NCBI RefSeq assembly: GCF_021605415.1
Contig: NZ_WKEQ01000003.1
Span: forward strand, 124,001 to 188,000
Direction: 5' to 3'
DNA: 64,000 nt
From: Pseudomonas syringae
GTDB taxonomy: Bacteria; Pseudomonadota; Gammaproteobacteria; Pseudomonadales; Pseudomonadaceae
Shown: piece after piece, positions 47,495 to 55,377 of the stretch
Layout of the letters: every line of letters begins with the position of its first letter
Position numbering within the stretch: the stretch's first letter is position 1
Notes under the pieces: model-generated
Database searches by the model: none
The model's input: the letters and a program-made list of their open reading frames with translations, nothing else
Told to the model about the DNA's origin: nothing
Translations under genes and position numbers: made by a program

Positions 47495-49765
47495 TCAACG
47501 CGCCGTGATTTTCCAGGCCCGGTGAATCTTGTTGTTGCGGGCAAAGTCCGGATCCAGCGTCTGCGCGCTGATTTCCTCGACCGCGTAGCGCTCGGACAGG
47601 TTGTCCTCCAATTGGAACTTGCGGAAGTTGTTGGAGAAGTACAGCACGCCGCCCGGCGCCAGACGCGCCATGGCCAGGTCGATCAATTGCACCTGGTCAC
47701 GCTGGACGTCGAAGATACCTTCCATGCGCTTGGAGTTGGAGAACGTCGGCGGATCGATGAAGATCAGGTCGTATTCATCACGGCTGTTTTCCAGCCACGC
47801 CATCACGTCGCCCTGCTCCAGACGGTTTTTGTCTGAGAAACCGTTCAGGGACAGGTTGCGTCGCGCCCAGTCCAGATAGGTTTTCGACAGATCGACGCTG
47901 GTGGTGCTGCGCGCGCCGCCCTTGGCCGCATGCACGCTGGCGGTTGCGGTGTAGCAGAACAGATTGAGGAAACGCTTGCCGGCGGCCTCTTTCTGAATGC
48001 GCATGCGCATCGGCCGGTGATCGAGGAACAGGCCGGTGTCGAGGTAGTCGGTAAGGTTGACCAGCAGCTTCACGCCACCTTCATTGACCTCGACAAACTT
48101 GCCCTGTGCCGCCTGACGCTCGTACTGCTTGGTGCCGCTCTGACGTTCGCGACGTTTGACCACCACGCGATTCTTGTCGATGTTCAGTGCCTGCGGGATG
48201 GCCGCCAGGGCGTCGAACATCCGTGCCGAGGCTTTCTCCGGGTCGATGGATTTCGGCGCGGCGTATTCCTGGACATGCACCCAGTCGTGATACAGGTCGA
48301 TGGCCATTGCGTATTCCGGCATGTCGGCATCGTAGACACGGTAGCAATCGATGCCTTCGCGCTTGACCCACTTGCCCATTGCCTTGAGATTTTTTTGCAA
48401 GCGGTTGGCAAACATCTGCCCGCCTTCGCTCAAGCGCGGCTGCTCGACCACCGGCGCCGGGGCTGGCACAGGCTTGATCGGGTTGCCGTTCTTGTTGAAC
48501 TGGCGCTCTTGCGGCTCGTTCGGTGCTTCGTCGTAGGCCGCTTGCTCGCGCTCGGCCTGCCGTTGCTCAGGGGTGCGACGCTCGCCGGTGACGAACTGAT
48601 CCGGCAGCACTTTGATCAACAGCAGCTTGCACGGCAGCGCGCCGTTCCAGAACGAATACTGTTTGTGGCTGCGGATACCCATGCGCTTGCCCAGATCCGG
48701 TGCGCCGGTGAACACCGCCGCTTCCCAGTTCAGGCAGGCCTGGCGCAGGCGCTCGCCGAGGTTCTGATAGAGATAAAGCAGGCTGGCTTCGTCACCCAGA
48801 CGCTCGCCGTACGGCGGGTTGCAGATGACCAGGCCTTTCTGGTTTTGATCCGGACGCGGCTCAAAGGTCGCCACTTCGCCCTGGTAGATCTTGATCCACT
48901 CACTCAGGCCGGCGCGCTCGACGTTATTGCGGCCCGGCTGAATCAGACGCGGATCGGCTTCATAGCCGCGAATCCACAGCGGCGGCTTGGCCAGACCGGC
49001 AGCGGCGCGCTCGACGGCTTCTTCGTGGAGTTTTTTCCACAGGGCCGGCACGTGACCGAGCCACGCGGTAAAGCCCCACTGCTCGCGACGCAGGTTCGGA
49101 GCCATGTCGGCGGCAATCATGCCGGCCTCGACCAGGAACGTACCGACGCCGCACATCGGGTCAGCCAGCGCGCCGCCTTCAGCGGCAATGCGCGGCCAGC
49201 CGGAACGGATCAGGATCGCTGCCGCGAGGTTTTCCTTCAGCGGCGCCGCGCCTTGCTGCAAGCGGTAACCACGCTGGTGCAGGCTGTGGCCGGACAGATC
49301 GAGGGACAGAATCGCCTCGCCGCGATCCAGACGCAGGTGAATGCGCAGATCCGGGTTGAGTTTATCGATGCTTGGGCGGTCGCCCTGCGGAGTGCGCAGC
49401 TTGTCGACGATGGCGTCTTTGACTTTCAACGCGCCGAAGTGGGTGTTGTCGATGCCCGAGCCGTGGCCGCTGAACTCGACGGCCAGGGTGCCGTCGCTGA
49501 GCATGTGGTCTTGCCACTCAATGTCGAGCACGCCGTGGTACAGGTCTTCGGCGTCTTTCATGGCAAAACGCTTGAGCACCAGCAACACGCGGTTAGCCAG
49601 ACGCGACCAGAGGCACAGGCGATACGCGGTTTCCATGGTCGCCATGCCGCGCACGGCGGACGTGTGCTCGCGAGCTTCTTCAAGGCCAAGCCCGACGGCT
49701 TCCTCGATAAGCAGGCCTTCAAGGCCTTTTGGGCAAGTGAGGAAGAGTTCGAAACGATCGGACAT
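47495..49765 (-). CDS. rlmL: Bifunctional 23S rRNA methyltransferase RlmKL
   Basis: 756 residues: a THUMP domain near the N-terminus, an N2-guanine methyltransferase (RlmL, modifies G2445 in E. coli numbering) with CNPPYGERLG, and a C-terminal N7-guanine methyltransferase (RlmK, G2069) with FLNLFCYTATASVHAAKGGA and FIDPPTFSNSKRM. A linker rich in Glu/Arg/Pro (residues about 395-435) joins them. Start ATG 49765. The gene lies between the GGDEF gene (upstream side 47352) and rmf. Confidence 0.95.
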   Translation of the reverse strand: MSDRFELFLTCPKGLEGLLIEEAVGLGLEEAREHTSAVRGMATMETAYRLCLWSRLANRVLLVLKRFAMKDAEDLYHGVLDIEWQDHMLSDGTLAVEFSGHGSGIDNTHFGALKVKDAIVDKLRTPQGDRPSIDKLNPDLRIHLRLDRGEAILSLDLSGHSLHQRGYRLQQGAAPLKENLAAAILIRSGWPRIAAEGGALADPMCGVGTFLVEAGMIAADMAPNLRREQWGFTAWLGHVPALWKKLHEEAVERAAAGLAKPPLWIRGYEADPRLIQPGRNNVERAGLSEWIKIYQGEVATFEPRPDQNQKGLVICNPPYGERLGDEASLLYLYQNLGERLRQACLNWEAAVFTGAPDLGKRMGIRSHKQYSFWNGALPCKLLLIKVLPDQFVTGERRTPEQRQAEREQAAYDEAPNEPQERQFNKNGNPIKPVPAPAPVVEQPRLSEGGQMFANRLQKNLKAMGKWVKREGIDCYRVYDADMPEYAMAIDLYHDWVHVQEYAAPKSIDPEKASARMFDALAAIPQALNIDKNRVVVKRRERQSGTKQYERQAAQGKFVEVNEGGVKLLVNLTDYLDTGLFLDHRPMRMRIQKEAAGKRFLNLFCYTATASVHAAKGGARSTTSVDLSKTYLDWARRNLSLNGFSDKNRLEQGDVMAWLENSRDEYDLIFIDPPTFSNSKRMEGIFDVQRDQVQLIDLAMARLAPGGVLYFSNNFRKFQLEDNLSERYAVEEISAQTLDPDFARNNKIHRAWKITAR

Positions 49766-50295
49766 GGTATTTCCAGAGCCTTTGGCTAGTGAACCGGCAA
49801 CGCATTGCCGATCCGGTTTTCAATCAGGCGCTTTTCTGCAAGAACGCCCGCGCGGCACGAAGGTGTGCCATTCCATCCCGGCTGCTCGGGTTAAAAGAGC
49901 TTAGATGCCAGGACAGATAAAAAAGTTGATGCAACAAAATGACTCAAAGCGACCCTTCGTCGAATAGTGCCCCAGCGCAACCCTGGGTCATTCTCACCAG
50001 AGGATTAGCCCCATCATTCAGCGCGGGGCCGATCATACCGGGGTTTGGCTAATAACCGTTCAATAAACACACTGTTACTTATCGCCATAGCACGCTTTTC
50101 GTTACGTCCTTATGACAAAACGATCATTCCCTCGCTGTGACTCATTGGTTAGAACTCAACACAGGTTGACGTCCCAACGGCGTCAACACCTTGGCTCGCC
50201 ACGCCGGCAGCGGGCCACCCAACGGCAGAGTTTTTCTGCCAGACCTCGGTTGAGGTCAACGCGTCAAATCAGTCAACAAGTGAGGGAAACACCCT
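49766..50295. other. Long rlmL-rmf intergenic region with rmf leader hairpins
   Basis: 530 bases without a supportable gene. Near the rmf end two hairpins are visible: GTTGACG/CGTCAAC (7 bp, 9-base loop, from 50165) and GGCAGA/TCTGCC (from 50222). rmf is growth-rate and stress regulated in other bacteria, so the long leader may be a regulated 5' untranslated region. I see no known RNA family. Confidence 0.4.
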
Positions 50296-50511
50296 ATGAG
50301 AAGACTTAAGCGTGATCCGTTGGAAAGAGCATTTTTGCGCGGATATCAATATGGCGTTGGTGGCAAATCCCGTGAGCTTTGCCCATTTACTCTACCGTCG
50401 GTACGTCAAGCCTGGATCAACGGCTGGCGAGAAGGACGCGGCGACAACTGGGACGGTATGACCGGCACTGCGGGAATCCACAGACTCAACGAACTTCACG
50501 CCGTCGGCTGA
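50296..50511 (+). CDS. rmf: Ribosome modulation factor
   Basis: 71 residues, basic N-terminus. The sequence MRRLKRDPLERAFLRGYQYGVGGKSRELCPFTLPSVRQAWINGWREGR matches Rmf closely. It binds 70S ribosomes in stationary phase and drives dimerisation to 100S particles. GAGG lies about 11 bases before the ATG. A terminator follows. Confidence 0.95.
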   Translation: MRRLKRDPLERAFLRGYQYGVGGKSRELCPFTLPSVRQAWINGWREGRGDNWDGMTGTAGIHRLNELHAVG

Positions 50512-50595
50512 CACAGGGCATTTATTCCGACACGACAATCTGAATTTGTAACACCTTAACCACGCACGTCCTTCCCGGACGGCGGGCTGCGGCCC

Positions 50596-50621
50596 AAGGG
50601 CTCCTTCGAGGAGCCCTTTTT
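50596..50621 (+). terminator. Terminator after rmf
   Basis: AAGGGCTCC, a TTCG tetraloop and GGAGCCCTT with a run of five T residues: an 8-9 bp stem, a textbook intrinsic terminator about 85 bases after the rmf stop. Confidence 0.93.
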
Positions 50622-50643
50622 ATTGCCCGATTTTCTCTTGACC

Positions 50644-50790
50644 ACTGATCGTTCCCACCCTCCGCGTGGGAAATGCAGCCCGGGACGCTCAGCGTTCCCA
50701 GCGGCCAAATGATCGCCCGATATTTCAACGTTGTTTCAAGGCCAAGATCAAAAGATCGCAGCCTTCGGCAGCGCCTACAGGAGTCACAGA
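50644..50790. repeat. REP-type repeats between rmf and pyrD
   Basis: Two unrelated repeat kinds: GATCGTTCCCACCCTCCGCG with GTGGGAA (like 10791) at 50647-50672, and AAAAGATCGCAGCCTTCGGC with AGC (like 196 and 42716) at about 50751-50775. They lie between the convergent rmf and pyrD genes. Confidence 0.6.
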
Positions 50791-50807
50791 CGTCGTGGCC
50801 ACCGGGC

Positions 50808-51827
50808 TCAGCGCAGGGCGGCGATGGCGTCCACCGATTCGCGGATCAGCGCCGGGCCCTTGTAGATGAAGCCGGAATAAATCTGCACCAGGCTCGCGCC
50901 GGCGGTGATTTTCTCCGCCGCATGCTTGCCTTCGGTAATTCCGCCCGCCGCGATGATCGGCAAGCGCCCCGCCAGCTCCGCCGCCAATACCTTCACCGTG
51001 TGGGTGCTCTTCTCGCGAACCGGCGCGCCGGACAATCCACCCGCCTCGTCGCCATACTCCATGCCTTCAACGCCCACGCGACTCAGCGTGGTGTTGGTGG
51101 CGATCACCGCGTCCATGCCGGTGTCGATCAATGCCTGGGCGACCTGAGCGGTTTCTTCGTCGGTCATGTCCGGCGCGATCTTGATCGCCAGCGGCACATG
51201 CTTGCCATGACGCAAGGCCAGTTCGGCACGGCGTGCAGCCAGGTCTGCCAGCAACTGCTTGAGCGAATCACCAAATTGCAGGCTACGCAGGCCCGGAGTG
51301 TTTGGCGAGCTGACGTTGACCGTCACATAGCTGGCATGGGCGTAAACCTTTTCCAGGCAGATCAGGTAATCGTCCACCGCGCGCTCGACCGGCGTGTCGA
51401 AGTTCTTGCCGATGTTGATGCCCAGCACGCCCTTGTATTTGGCCGCTGCGACCCGCGCCAGCAAGTTATCCACACCCAGATTGTTGAAGCCCATGCGGTT
51501 GATGATCGCTTCGGCTTCCGGCAGGCGGAAGATCCGTGGCTTCGGATTGCCCGGCTGCGGGCGCGGGGTGACGGTGCCGATTTCGACAAAACCGAAACCC
51601 AGTTGTCCGAAACCGTCGATGGCCGCGCCATTCTTGTCCAGGCCTGCCGCCAACCCCACCGGGTTCGGAAACTCCAGCCCCATGACCGTCACCGGCAGGT
51701 TCGCCGGCGCTTTGCACAGTAAGCCGTTGAGGCCCAAACGCCCGCCCGCGCCGATCAGATCCAGCGACAGGTCGTGGGAGGTTTCCGGGGAAAGTTTGAA
51801 CAACAGCTGACGGGCCAGGGTGTACAT
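50808..51827 (-). CDS. pyrD: Dihydroorotate dehydrogenase, class 2
   Basis: 339 residues from ATG 51827 ([18 protein letters not shown]); the 119 extra residues upstream in the frame lack family similarity and cover the nasS leader. It oxidises dihydroorotate to orotate with quinone in pyrimidine synthesis, on the inner face of the membrane. N-terminal membrane-associated helix, FMN-binding motifs AAGLDKNG and IAAGGITEG, and the active-site [10 protein letters not shown] with its catalytic Ser. It is divergent from nasS. Confidence 0.96.
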   Translation of the reverse strand: MYTLARQLLFKLSPETSHDLSLDLIGAGGRLGLNGLLCKAPANLPVTVMGLEFPNPVGLAAGLDKNGAAIDGFGQLGFGFVEIGTVTPRPQPGNPKPRIFRLPEAEAIINRMGFNNLGVDNLLARVAAAKYKGVLGINIGKNFDTPVERAVDDYLICLEKVYAHASYVTVNVSSPNTPGLRSLQFGDSLKQLLADLAARRAELALRHGKHVPLAIKIAPDMTDEETAQVAQALIDTGMDAVIATNTTLSRVGVEGMEYGDEAGGLSGAPVREKSTHTVKVLAAELAGRLPIIAAGGITEGKHAAEKITAGASLVQIYSGFIYKGPALIRESVDAIAALR

Positions 51828-51863
51828 GGGCGGCGATGACTCGGGCGGCGAAAAGAGGCGGCG

Positions 51864-51869
51864 ATTATA
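51864..51869 (-). promoter_or_regulatory. Possible -10 element of pyrD
   Basis: On the minus strand TATAAT lies 37 bases before the pyrD ATG. No good -35 at the right distance is visible. Confidence 0.4.
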
Positions 51870-51917
51870 GCCGGGCATCGTCCCGCCGCGCGAGGCGCAG
51901 AGGCAAATCGGCGCGAC

Positions 51918-51933
51918 TGGCATATGCCTTGCA
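51918..51933 (+). promoter_or_regulatory. Sigma-54 promoter of nasS
   Basis: TGGCAT-ATGCC-TTGCA matches the sigma-54 consensus TGGCAC-N5-TTGCA except at one base, and the GG and GC dinucleotides are exactly 12 bases apart. The predicted start is near 51944, five bases before the first leader hairpin. Confidence 0.7.
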
Positions 51934-51948
51934 CCGTTCTCGTCATCA

Positions 51949-52036
51949 GCCCACAGGCCAACGGCGGCGTGCGGGCACGGACAATGGCGTCGTCTTCCGG
52001 TTTTGCATTGGCAAAATCCGGGGCGACGTTTTTTTT
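51949..52036 (+). promoter_or_regulatory. NasT-type antitermination leader of nasS-nasT
   Basis: Hairpin 1 (51949-51976) has the six-base loop AACGGC; hairpin 2 (51977-51993) has the loop AATGGC on a 5-bp stem with one bulge. Both loops have A at position 1 and G at position 4, the ANTAR recognition rule. The terminator follows: GTCGTC (51989-51994) pairs with GGCGAC (52022-52027) around an inner TTTTGC/GCAAAA hairpin, ending in eight T residues (52029-52036). Its 5' arm is the 3' arm of hairpin 2, so the two folds exclude each other. NasT binding to the hairpins would block termination. Confidence 0.78.
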
Positions 52037-52062
52037 GAAGAACGCTTTTGCAGGTGTACGCA

Positions 52063-53274
52063 ATGAACGAACCCTCCGCCGGGCCGCTGGCCTGGGTCAA
52101 TGGCAGCGACGCGCCGGAAAAGCGTGCGATCAATCTCGGTTTCATGGCCCTGAGCGATTGCGCCTCGGTCGTAGTCGCCGCCACCCAAGGCTTCGCTCAA
52201 CCCTACGGCCTGACCCTGAACCTCAAGCGCCAGAGCTCCTGGGCGAATCTGCGCGACAATCTGGTCAATGGCGAACTCGACGCTGCCCACAGCCTGTACG
52301 GCCTGATCTACGCCGTGCATCTGGGCATCGGCGGCGTCGCCTCCACCGACATGGCCGTGTTGATGGGCCTGAACCAGAACGGCCAAAGCCTCAATCTGTC
52401 CCACGGCTTGCAAAACCTTGGCGTGACCAGTCCTGAAGCGCTGGATCGTCACGTGCACCAAAGCCGCGCAAAACTGACGTTCGCCCAGACCTTTCCCACC
52501 GGCACCCATGCGATGTGGCTTTATTACTGGCTGGCGGCGCAGGGCATTCATCCATTACAGGATGTCGACAGCGTGGTGGTGCCGCCGCCGCAAATGGTCG
52601 CGCACTTGCAGGCCGGGCGCATTGATGGTTTCTGCGTCGGTGAGCCGTGGGCGGCCAGCGCGGTGCAGCAGGATCTCGGCTTCACCCTGGCGACCACGCA
52701 AACCATCTGGCCCGATCACCCGGAAAAAGTCCTCGGTTGCACCCGCGCATTCGTCGAGCAGTACCCGAACACCGCGCGCGCACTGGTCATGGCGATTCTC
52801 GAAGCCAGCCGCTTCATCGAAGAGAGCCCGGAAAACCGTCGCAGCACCGCACAGTTGCTCAGCGCCCCGCAATACCTCGATGCGCCGGTGTCATGCATCG
52901 AGCCGCGCTTTGTTGGCGAGTACGCCGACGGCCTCGGCAATCGTTGGCAGGATCCTCACGCGCTGCGCTTTCACGGTGACGGCGAGGTCAATCTGCCGTA
53001 CCTCTCCGACGGCATGTGGTTCATGACCCAGTTCCGTCGCTGGGGTCTGTTGCGCGAAGATCCGGATTACCTCGCCGTCGCCCGCCAGGTGCAGCAATTG
53101 ACGCTGTATCGCGACGCGGCGGCAGCCGTGGGGGTGGCGGTCGACGCCGTCGACCTACGCAGCAGCCAGTTGATCGACGGCAAGGTCTGGGATGGCAGCG
53201 ATCCGGCGGGTTACGCCCGCAGCTTCAAACTCAACGCCCTGAGCGACAGCTCGCCCCTTCTCGCCCAGCGCTGA
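52063..53274 (+). CDS. nasS: Nitrate sensor NasS
   Basis: 403 residues from ATG 52063, with AGGTG 6 bases upstream. Like the periplasmic nitrate-binding NrtA/CmpA proteins but without a signal peptide, so cytoplasmic: [21 protein letters not shown], then lobes with [20 protein letters not shown] and [13 protein letters not shown]. NasS binds nitrate or nitrite and, when empty, sequesters NasT. The gene is 15 bases before nasT and transcribed together with it from a sigma-54 promoter and ANTAR-type leader. Confidence 0.9.
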   Translation: MNEPSAGPLAWVNGSDAPEKRAINLGFMALSDCASVVVAATQGFAQPYGLTLNLKRQSSWANLRDNLVNGELDAAHSLYGLIYAVHLGIGGVASTDMAVLMGLNQNGQSLNLSHGLQNLGVTSPEALDRHVHQSRAKLTFAQTFPTGTHAMWLYYWLAAQGIHPLQDVDSVVVPPPQMVAHLQAGRIDGFCVGEPWAASAVQQDLGFTLATTQTIWPDHPEKVLGCTRAFVEQYPNTARALVMAILEASRFIEESPENRRSTAQLLSAPQYLDAPVSCIEPRFVGEYADGLGNRWQDPHALRFHGDGEVNLPYLSDGMWFMTQFRRWGLLREDPDYLAVARQVQQLTLYRDAAAAVGVAVDAVDLRSSQLIDGKVWDGSDPAGYARSFKLNALSDSSPLLAQR

Positions 53275-53289
53275 CAGGAGACCGCGAAC

Positions 53290-53865
53290 ATGCTGCGAAT
53301 TCTGCTGATCAACGACACGGCGAAAAAAGTCGGCCGCCTCAAAGCCGCCCTGATCGAAGCCGGTTTCGAAGTCATTGATGAGTCGGGCCTGACCATCGAC
53401 CTGCCGGCGCGCGTCGAAACGGTGCGCCCGGACGTGATTTTGATCGATACCGAGTCACCGGGCCGCGATGTGATGGAGCAAGTGGTGCTGGTCAGCCGCG
53501 ACCAGCCTCGACCGATTGTGATGTTTACCGACGAACATGACCCCGGCGTCATGCGCCAGGCAATCAAGTCCGGGGTGAGCGCTTACATCGTCGAAGGCAT
53601 TCACGCCCAACGCTTACAGCCGATTCTCGACGTGGCGATGGCGCGCTTCGAGAGTGATCAGGCTTTGCGCGCGCAATTGCATGCTCGCGACCAGCAATTG
53701 GCCGAGCGCAAGCGCATCGAGCTGGCCAAGGGGCTGCTGATGAAGATGAAGGATTGCAATGAAGAAGAGGCCTATACGCTGATGAGGCGCCAAGCGATGA
53801 GCCGCCAACAGAAGCTGATTCAGGTGGCGGAGCAGATCATCGCCATGAGTGAATTGCTTGGCTGA
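53290..53865 (+). CDS. nasT: ANTAR antiterminator NasT
   Basis: 191 residues. N-terminal receiver-like domain (about 1-120; LLINDTAKKVGRLKAAL, VRPDVILIDTESP) of the kind usually not phosphorylated, then an ANTAR RNA-binding domain (about 125-185: ERKRIELAKGLLMKMKDCNEEEAYTLMRRQAMSRQQKLIQVAEQII). When released from NasS by nitrate it binds tandem hexaloop hairpins in leader RNA and prevents termination. Target leaders are visible at 51949, 53967 and 57219. Confidence 0.95.
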   Translation: MLRILLINDTAKKVGRLKAALIEAGFEVIDESGLTIDLPARVETVRPDVILIDTESPGRDVMEQVVLVSRDQPRPIVMFTDEHDPGVMRQAIKSGVSAYIVEGIHAQRLQPILDVAMARFESDQALRAQLHARDQQLAERKRIELAKGLLMKMKDCNEEEAYTLMRRQAMSRQQKLIQVAEQIIAMSELLG

Positions 53866-53887
53866 CGTTATGCGGCGCCCGCCAGAA

Positions 53888-53912
53888 CCTCTTCGCGAGC
53901 CTGCTCGCGAAT
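53888..53912. repeat. Short REP-type repeat
   Basis: CTTCGCGAGCCTGCTCGCGAA palindrome-like element between nasT and the nasA promoter, family of 311 and 44860. Confidence 0.5.
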
Positions 53913-53936
53913 GGCCGCACCTGGGTATCAAGTTGT

Positions 53937-53952
53937 TGGCACAAATCTCGCT
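53937..53952 (+). promoter_or_regulatory. Sigma-54 promoter of nasA
   Basis: TGGCAC-AAATC-TCGCT matches the sigma-54 -24/-12 consensus with a perfect TGGCAC and the GG-GC spacing of 12; only one base of the -12 box differs. Predicted start near 53963. Confidence 0.75.
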
Positions 53953-53966
53953 AAGCATTCCTCACA

Positions 53967-54051
53967 GGTAACCAACGGCGGTTGCCCCACCTACGACAAA
54001 GACGTCGCTCACTCTTTTCGCCCCAACGGCGATTCGGGTAGCGGCGTTTTT
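53967..54051 (+). promoter_or_regulatory. NasT-type antitermination leader of nasA
   Basis: Hairpin 1 (53967-53986) is GGTAACC/GGTTGCC around loop AACGGC. After a 7-base linker, hairpin 2 (53994-54007) is CGAC/GTCG around loop AAAGAC. Both loops obey the A1/G4 rule. A terminator overlaps hairpin 2: ACGTCGCT (54002-54009) pairs with AGCGGCGT (54040-54047), with further pairings ACTC/GGGT and TCGCC/GGCGA inside, then five T residues. The leader continues to the nasA ATG at 54166. Transcription would reach nasA only if NasT holds the hairpins. Confidence 0.85.
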
Positions 54052-54165
54052 GCGTTTTGGCCCCACAGCCCGGGGCCGGTGGTGCGGCCGTGGCGGCGCC
54101 CCACTTGCTGTCTCCCATTTGTGGCACATGACCCCTTTCGAGACTCTTCACAGCTGAGGTGCGCG
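54052..54165 (+). other. Remaining 5' leader of nasA
   Basis: GC-rich, with CCCCACAGCCCGGGG and GGCCGTGGCGGCGCC stretches that could fold. GAGGT lies 6 bases before the nasA ATG. No small gene recognised. Confidence 0.4.
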
Positions 54166-55377
54166 ATGAATTCAAGCTTCTGGAAATCCGGCCATACCCC
54201 GACCCTGTTCGCGGCCTTCCTTTATTTCGACCTGAGCTTCATGGTCTGGTATCTGCTCGGCCCTCTCGCGGTGCAGATCGCGGCGGATTTGCACCTGACA
54301 ACCCAGCAGCGCGGCCTCGTCGTGGCGACCCCGATCCTGGCCGGCGCGATCCTGCGCTTCGTAATGGGCATGCTCGCCGATCGCCTGTCGCCAAAAACTG
54401 CCGGGCTGATCGGCCAGGTGATTGTTATCTGTGCGCTGTTCGGCGCCTGGAAACTCGGTATTCACAACTACGAACAGGCGTTGATTCTAGGCCTGTTCCT
54501 CGGCATGGCCGGCGCTTCGTTTGCCGTGGCGTTGCCGCTGGCTTCGCAGTGGTATCCGCCGCAGCATCAGGGCAAGGCCATGGGCATTGCCGGTGCGGGC
54601 AACTCCGGTACCGTGTTCGCCGCGCTGATCGCGCCGGTGCTGGCCGCTTCGTTTGGCTGGAGCAACGTGTTTGGTTTCGCCCTGATCCCGCTGATCCTGA
54701 CGCTGGTACTCTTTGCCTGGCTGGCGAAAAACGCGCCGCAACGGCCGAAAGCCAAGGCCATGAAGGATTACTTCAAGGCGCTGGGCGATCGCGATAGCTG
54801 GTGGTTCATGTTTTTCTACAGCGTGACGTTCGGCGGCTTCATCGGCCTGGCCAGCGCCCTGCCCGGCTACTTCAACGATCAATACGGTTTGAGCCCGGTC
54901 ACTGCCGGTTACTACACCGCCGCGTGCGTGTTTGGCGGCAGCCTGATGCGTCCGTTGGGCGGCGCACTGGCGGATCGTTTCGGCGGCATCCGCACGTTGT
55001 TGGCGATGTACACGGTAGCGGCGATCTGCATTGCGGCGGTCGGATTCAACTTGCCGAGTTCCTATGCGGCGCTGGCACTTTTCGTCTGCACCATGCTCGG
55101 TCTGGGTGCCGGTAACGGCGCGGTGTTCCAACTGGTGCCGCAGCGCTTTCGCCTGGAAATCGGCGTAATGACCGGCCTGATCGGCATGGCTGGCGGTATC
55201 GGCGGTTTCTTGCTGGCAGCGGGCATGGGTGCGATCAAGCAGAGCACCGGTAGCTATCAACTGGCGCTGTGGTTGTTCGCCAGCCTGGGCGTGCTGGCGT
55301 GGTTTGGTCTGCACGGCGTCAAGCGTCGCTGGAGAACCACTTGGGGTTCGGCGGCTGTCACGGCGGCGCGGGTCTGA
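54166..55377 (+). CDS. nasA: Nitrate transporter (MFS, NarK/NasA family)
   Basis: 403 residues from ATG 54166 with GAGGT upstream; earlier in-frame starts would translate the leader. Twelve membrane helices and the nitrate/nitrite porter signatures AGAGNSGTVF and GLGAGNGAVFQLVP. It imports nitrate for assimilation. The stop codon is directly followed by the ATG of the kinase-phosphatase gene (TGAATG). Confidence 0.93.
   Translation: MNSSFWKSGHTPTLFAAFLYFDLSFMVWYLLGPLAVQIAADLHLTTQQRGLVVATPILAGAILRFVMGMLADRLSPKTAGLIGQVIVICALFGAWKLGIHNYEQALILGLFLGMAGASFAVALPLASQWYPPQHQGKAMGIAGAGNSGTVFAALIAPVLAASFGWSNVFGFALIPLILTLVLFAWLAKNAPQRPKAKAMKDYFKALGDRDSWWFMFFYSVTFGGFIGLASALPGYFNDQYGLSPVTAGYYTAACVFGGSLMRPLGGALADRFGGIRTLLAMYTVAAICIAAVGFNLPSSYAALALFVCTMLGLGAGNGAVFQLVPQRFRLEIGVMTGLIGMAGGIGGFLLAAGMGAIKQSTGSYQLALWLFASLGVLAWFGLHGVKRRWRTTWGSAAVTAARV

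Noticed and set aside
50808..52184. Longer pyrD reading frame starting at 52184
   Set aside because: It would translate the antisense of the nasS leader and promoter; the class 2 enzyme starts at [11 protein letters not shown] (51827).
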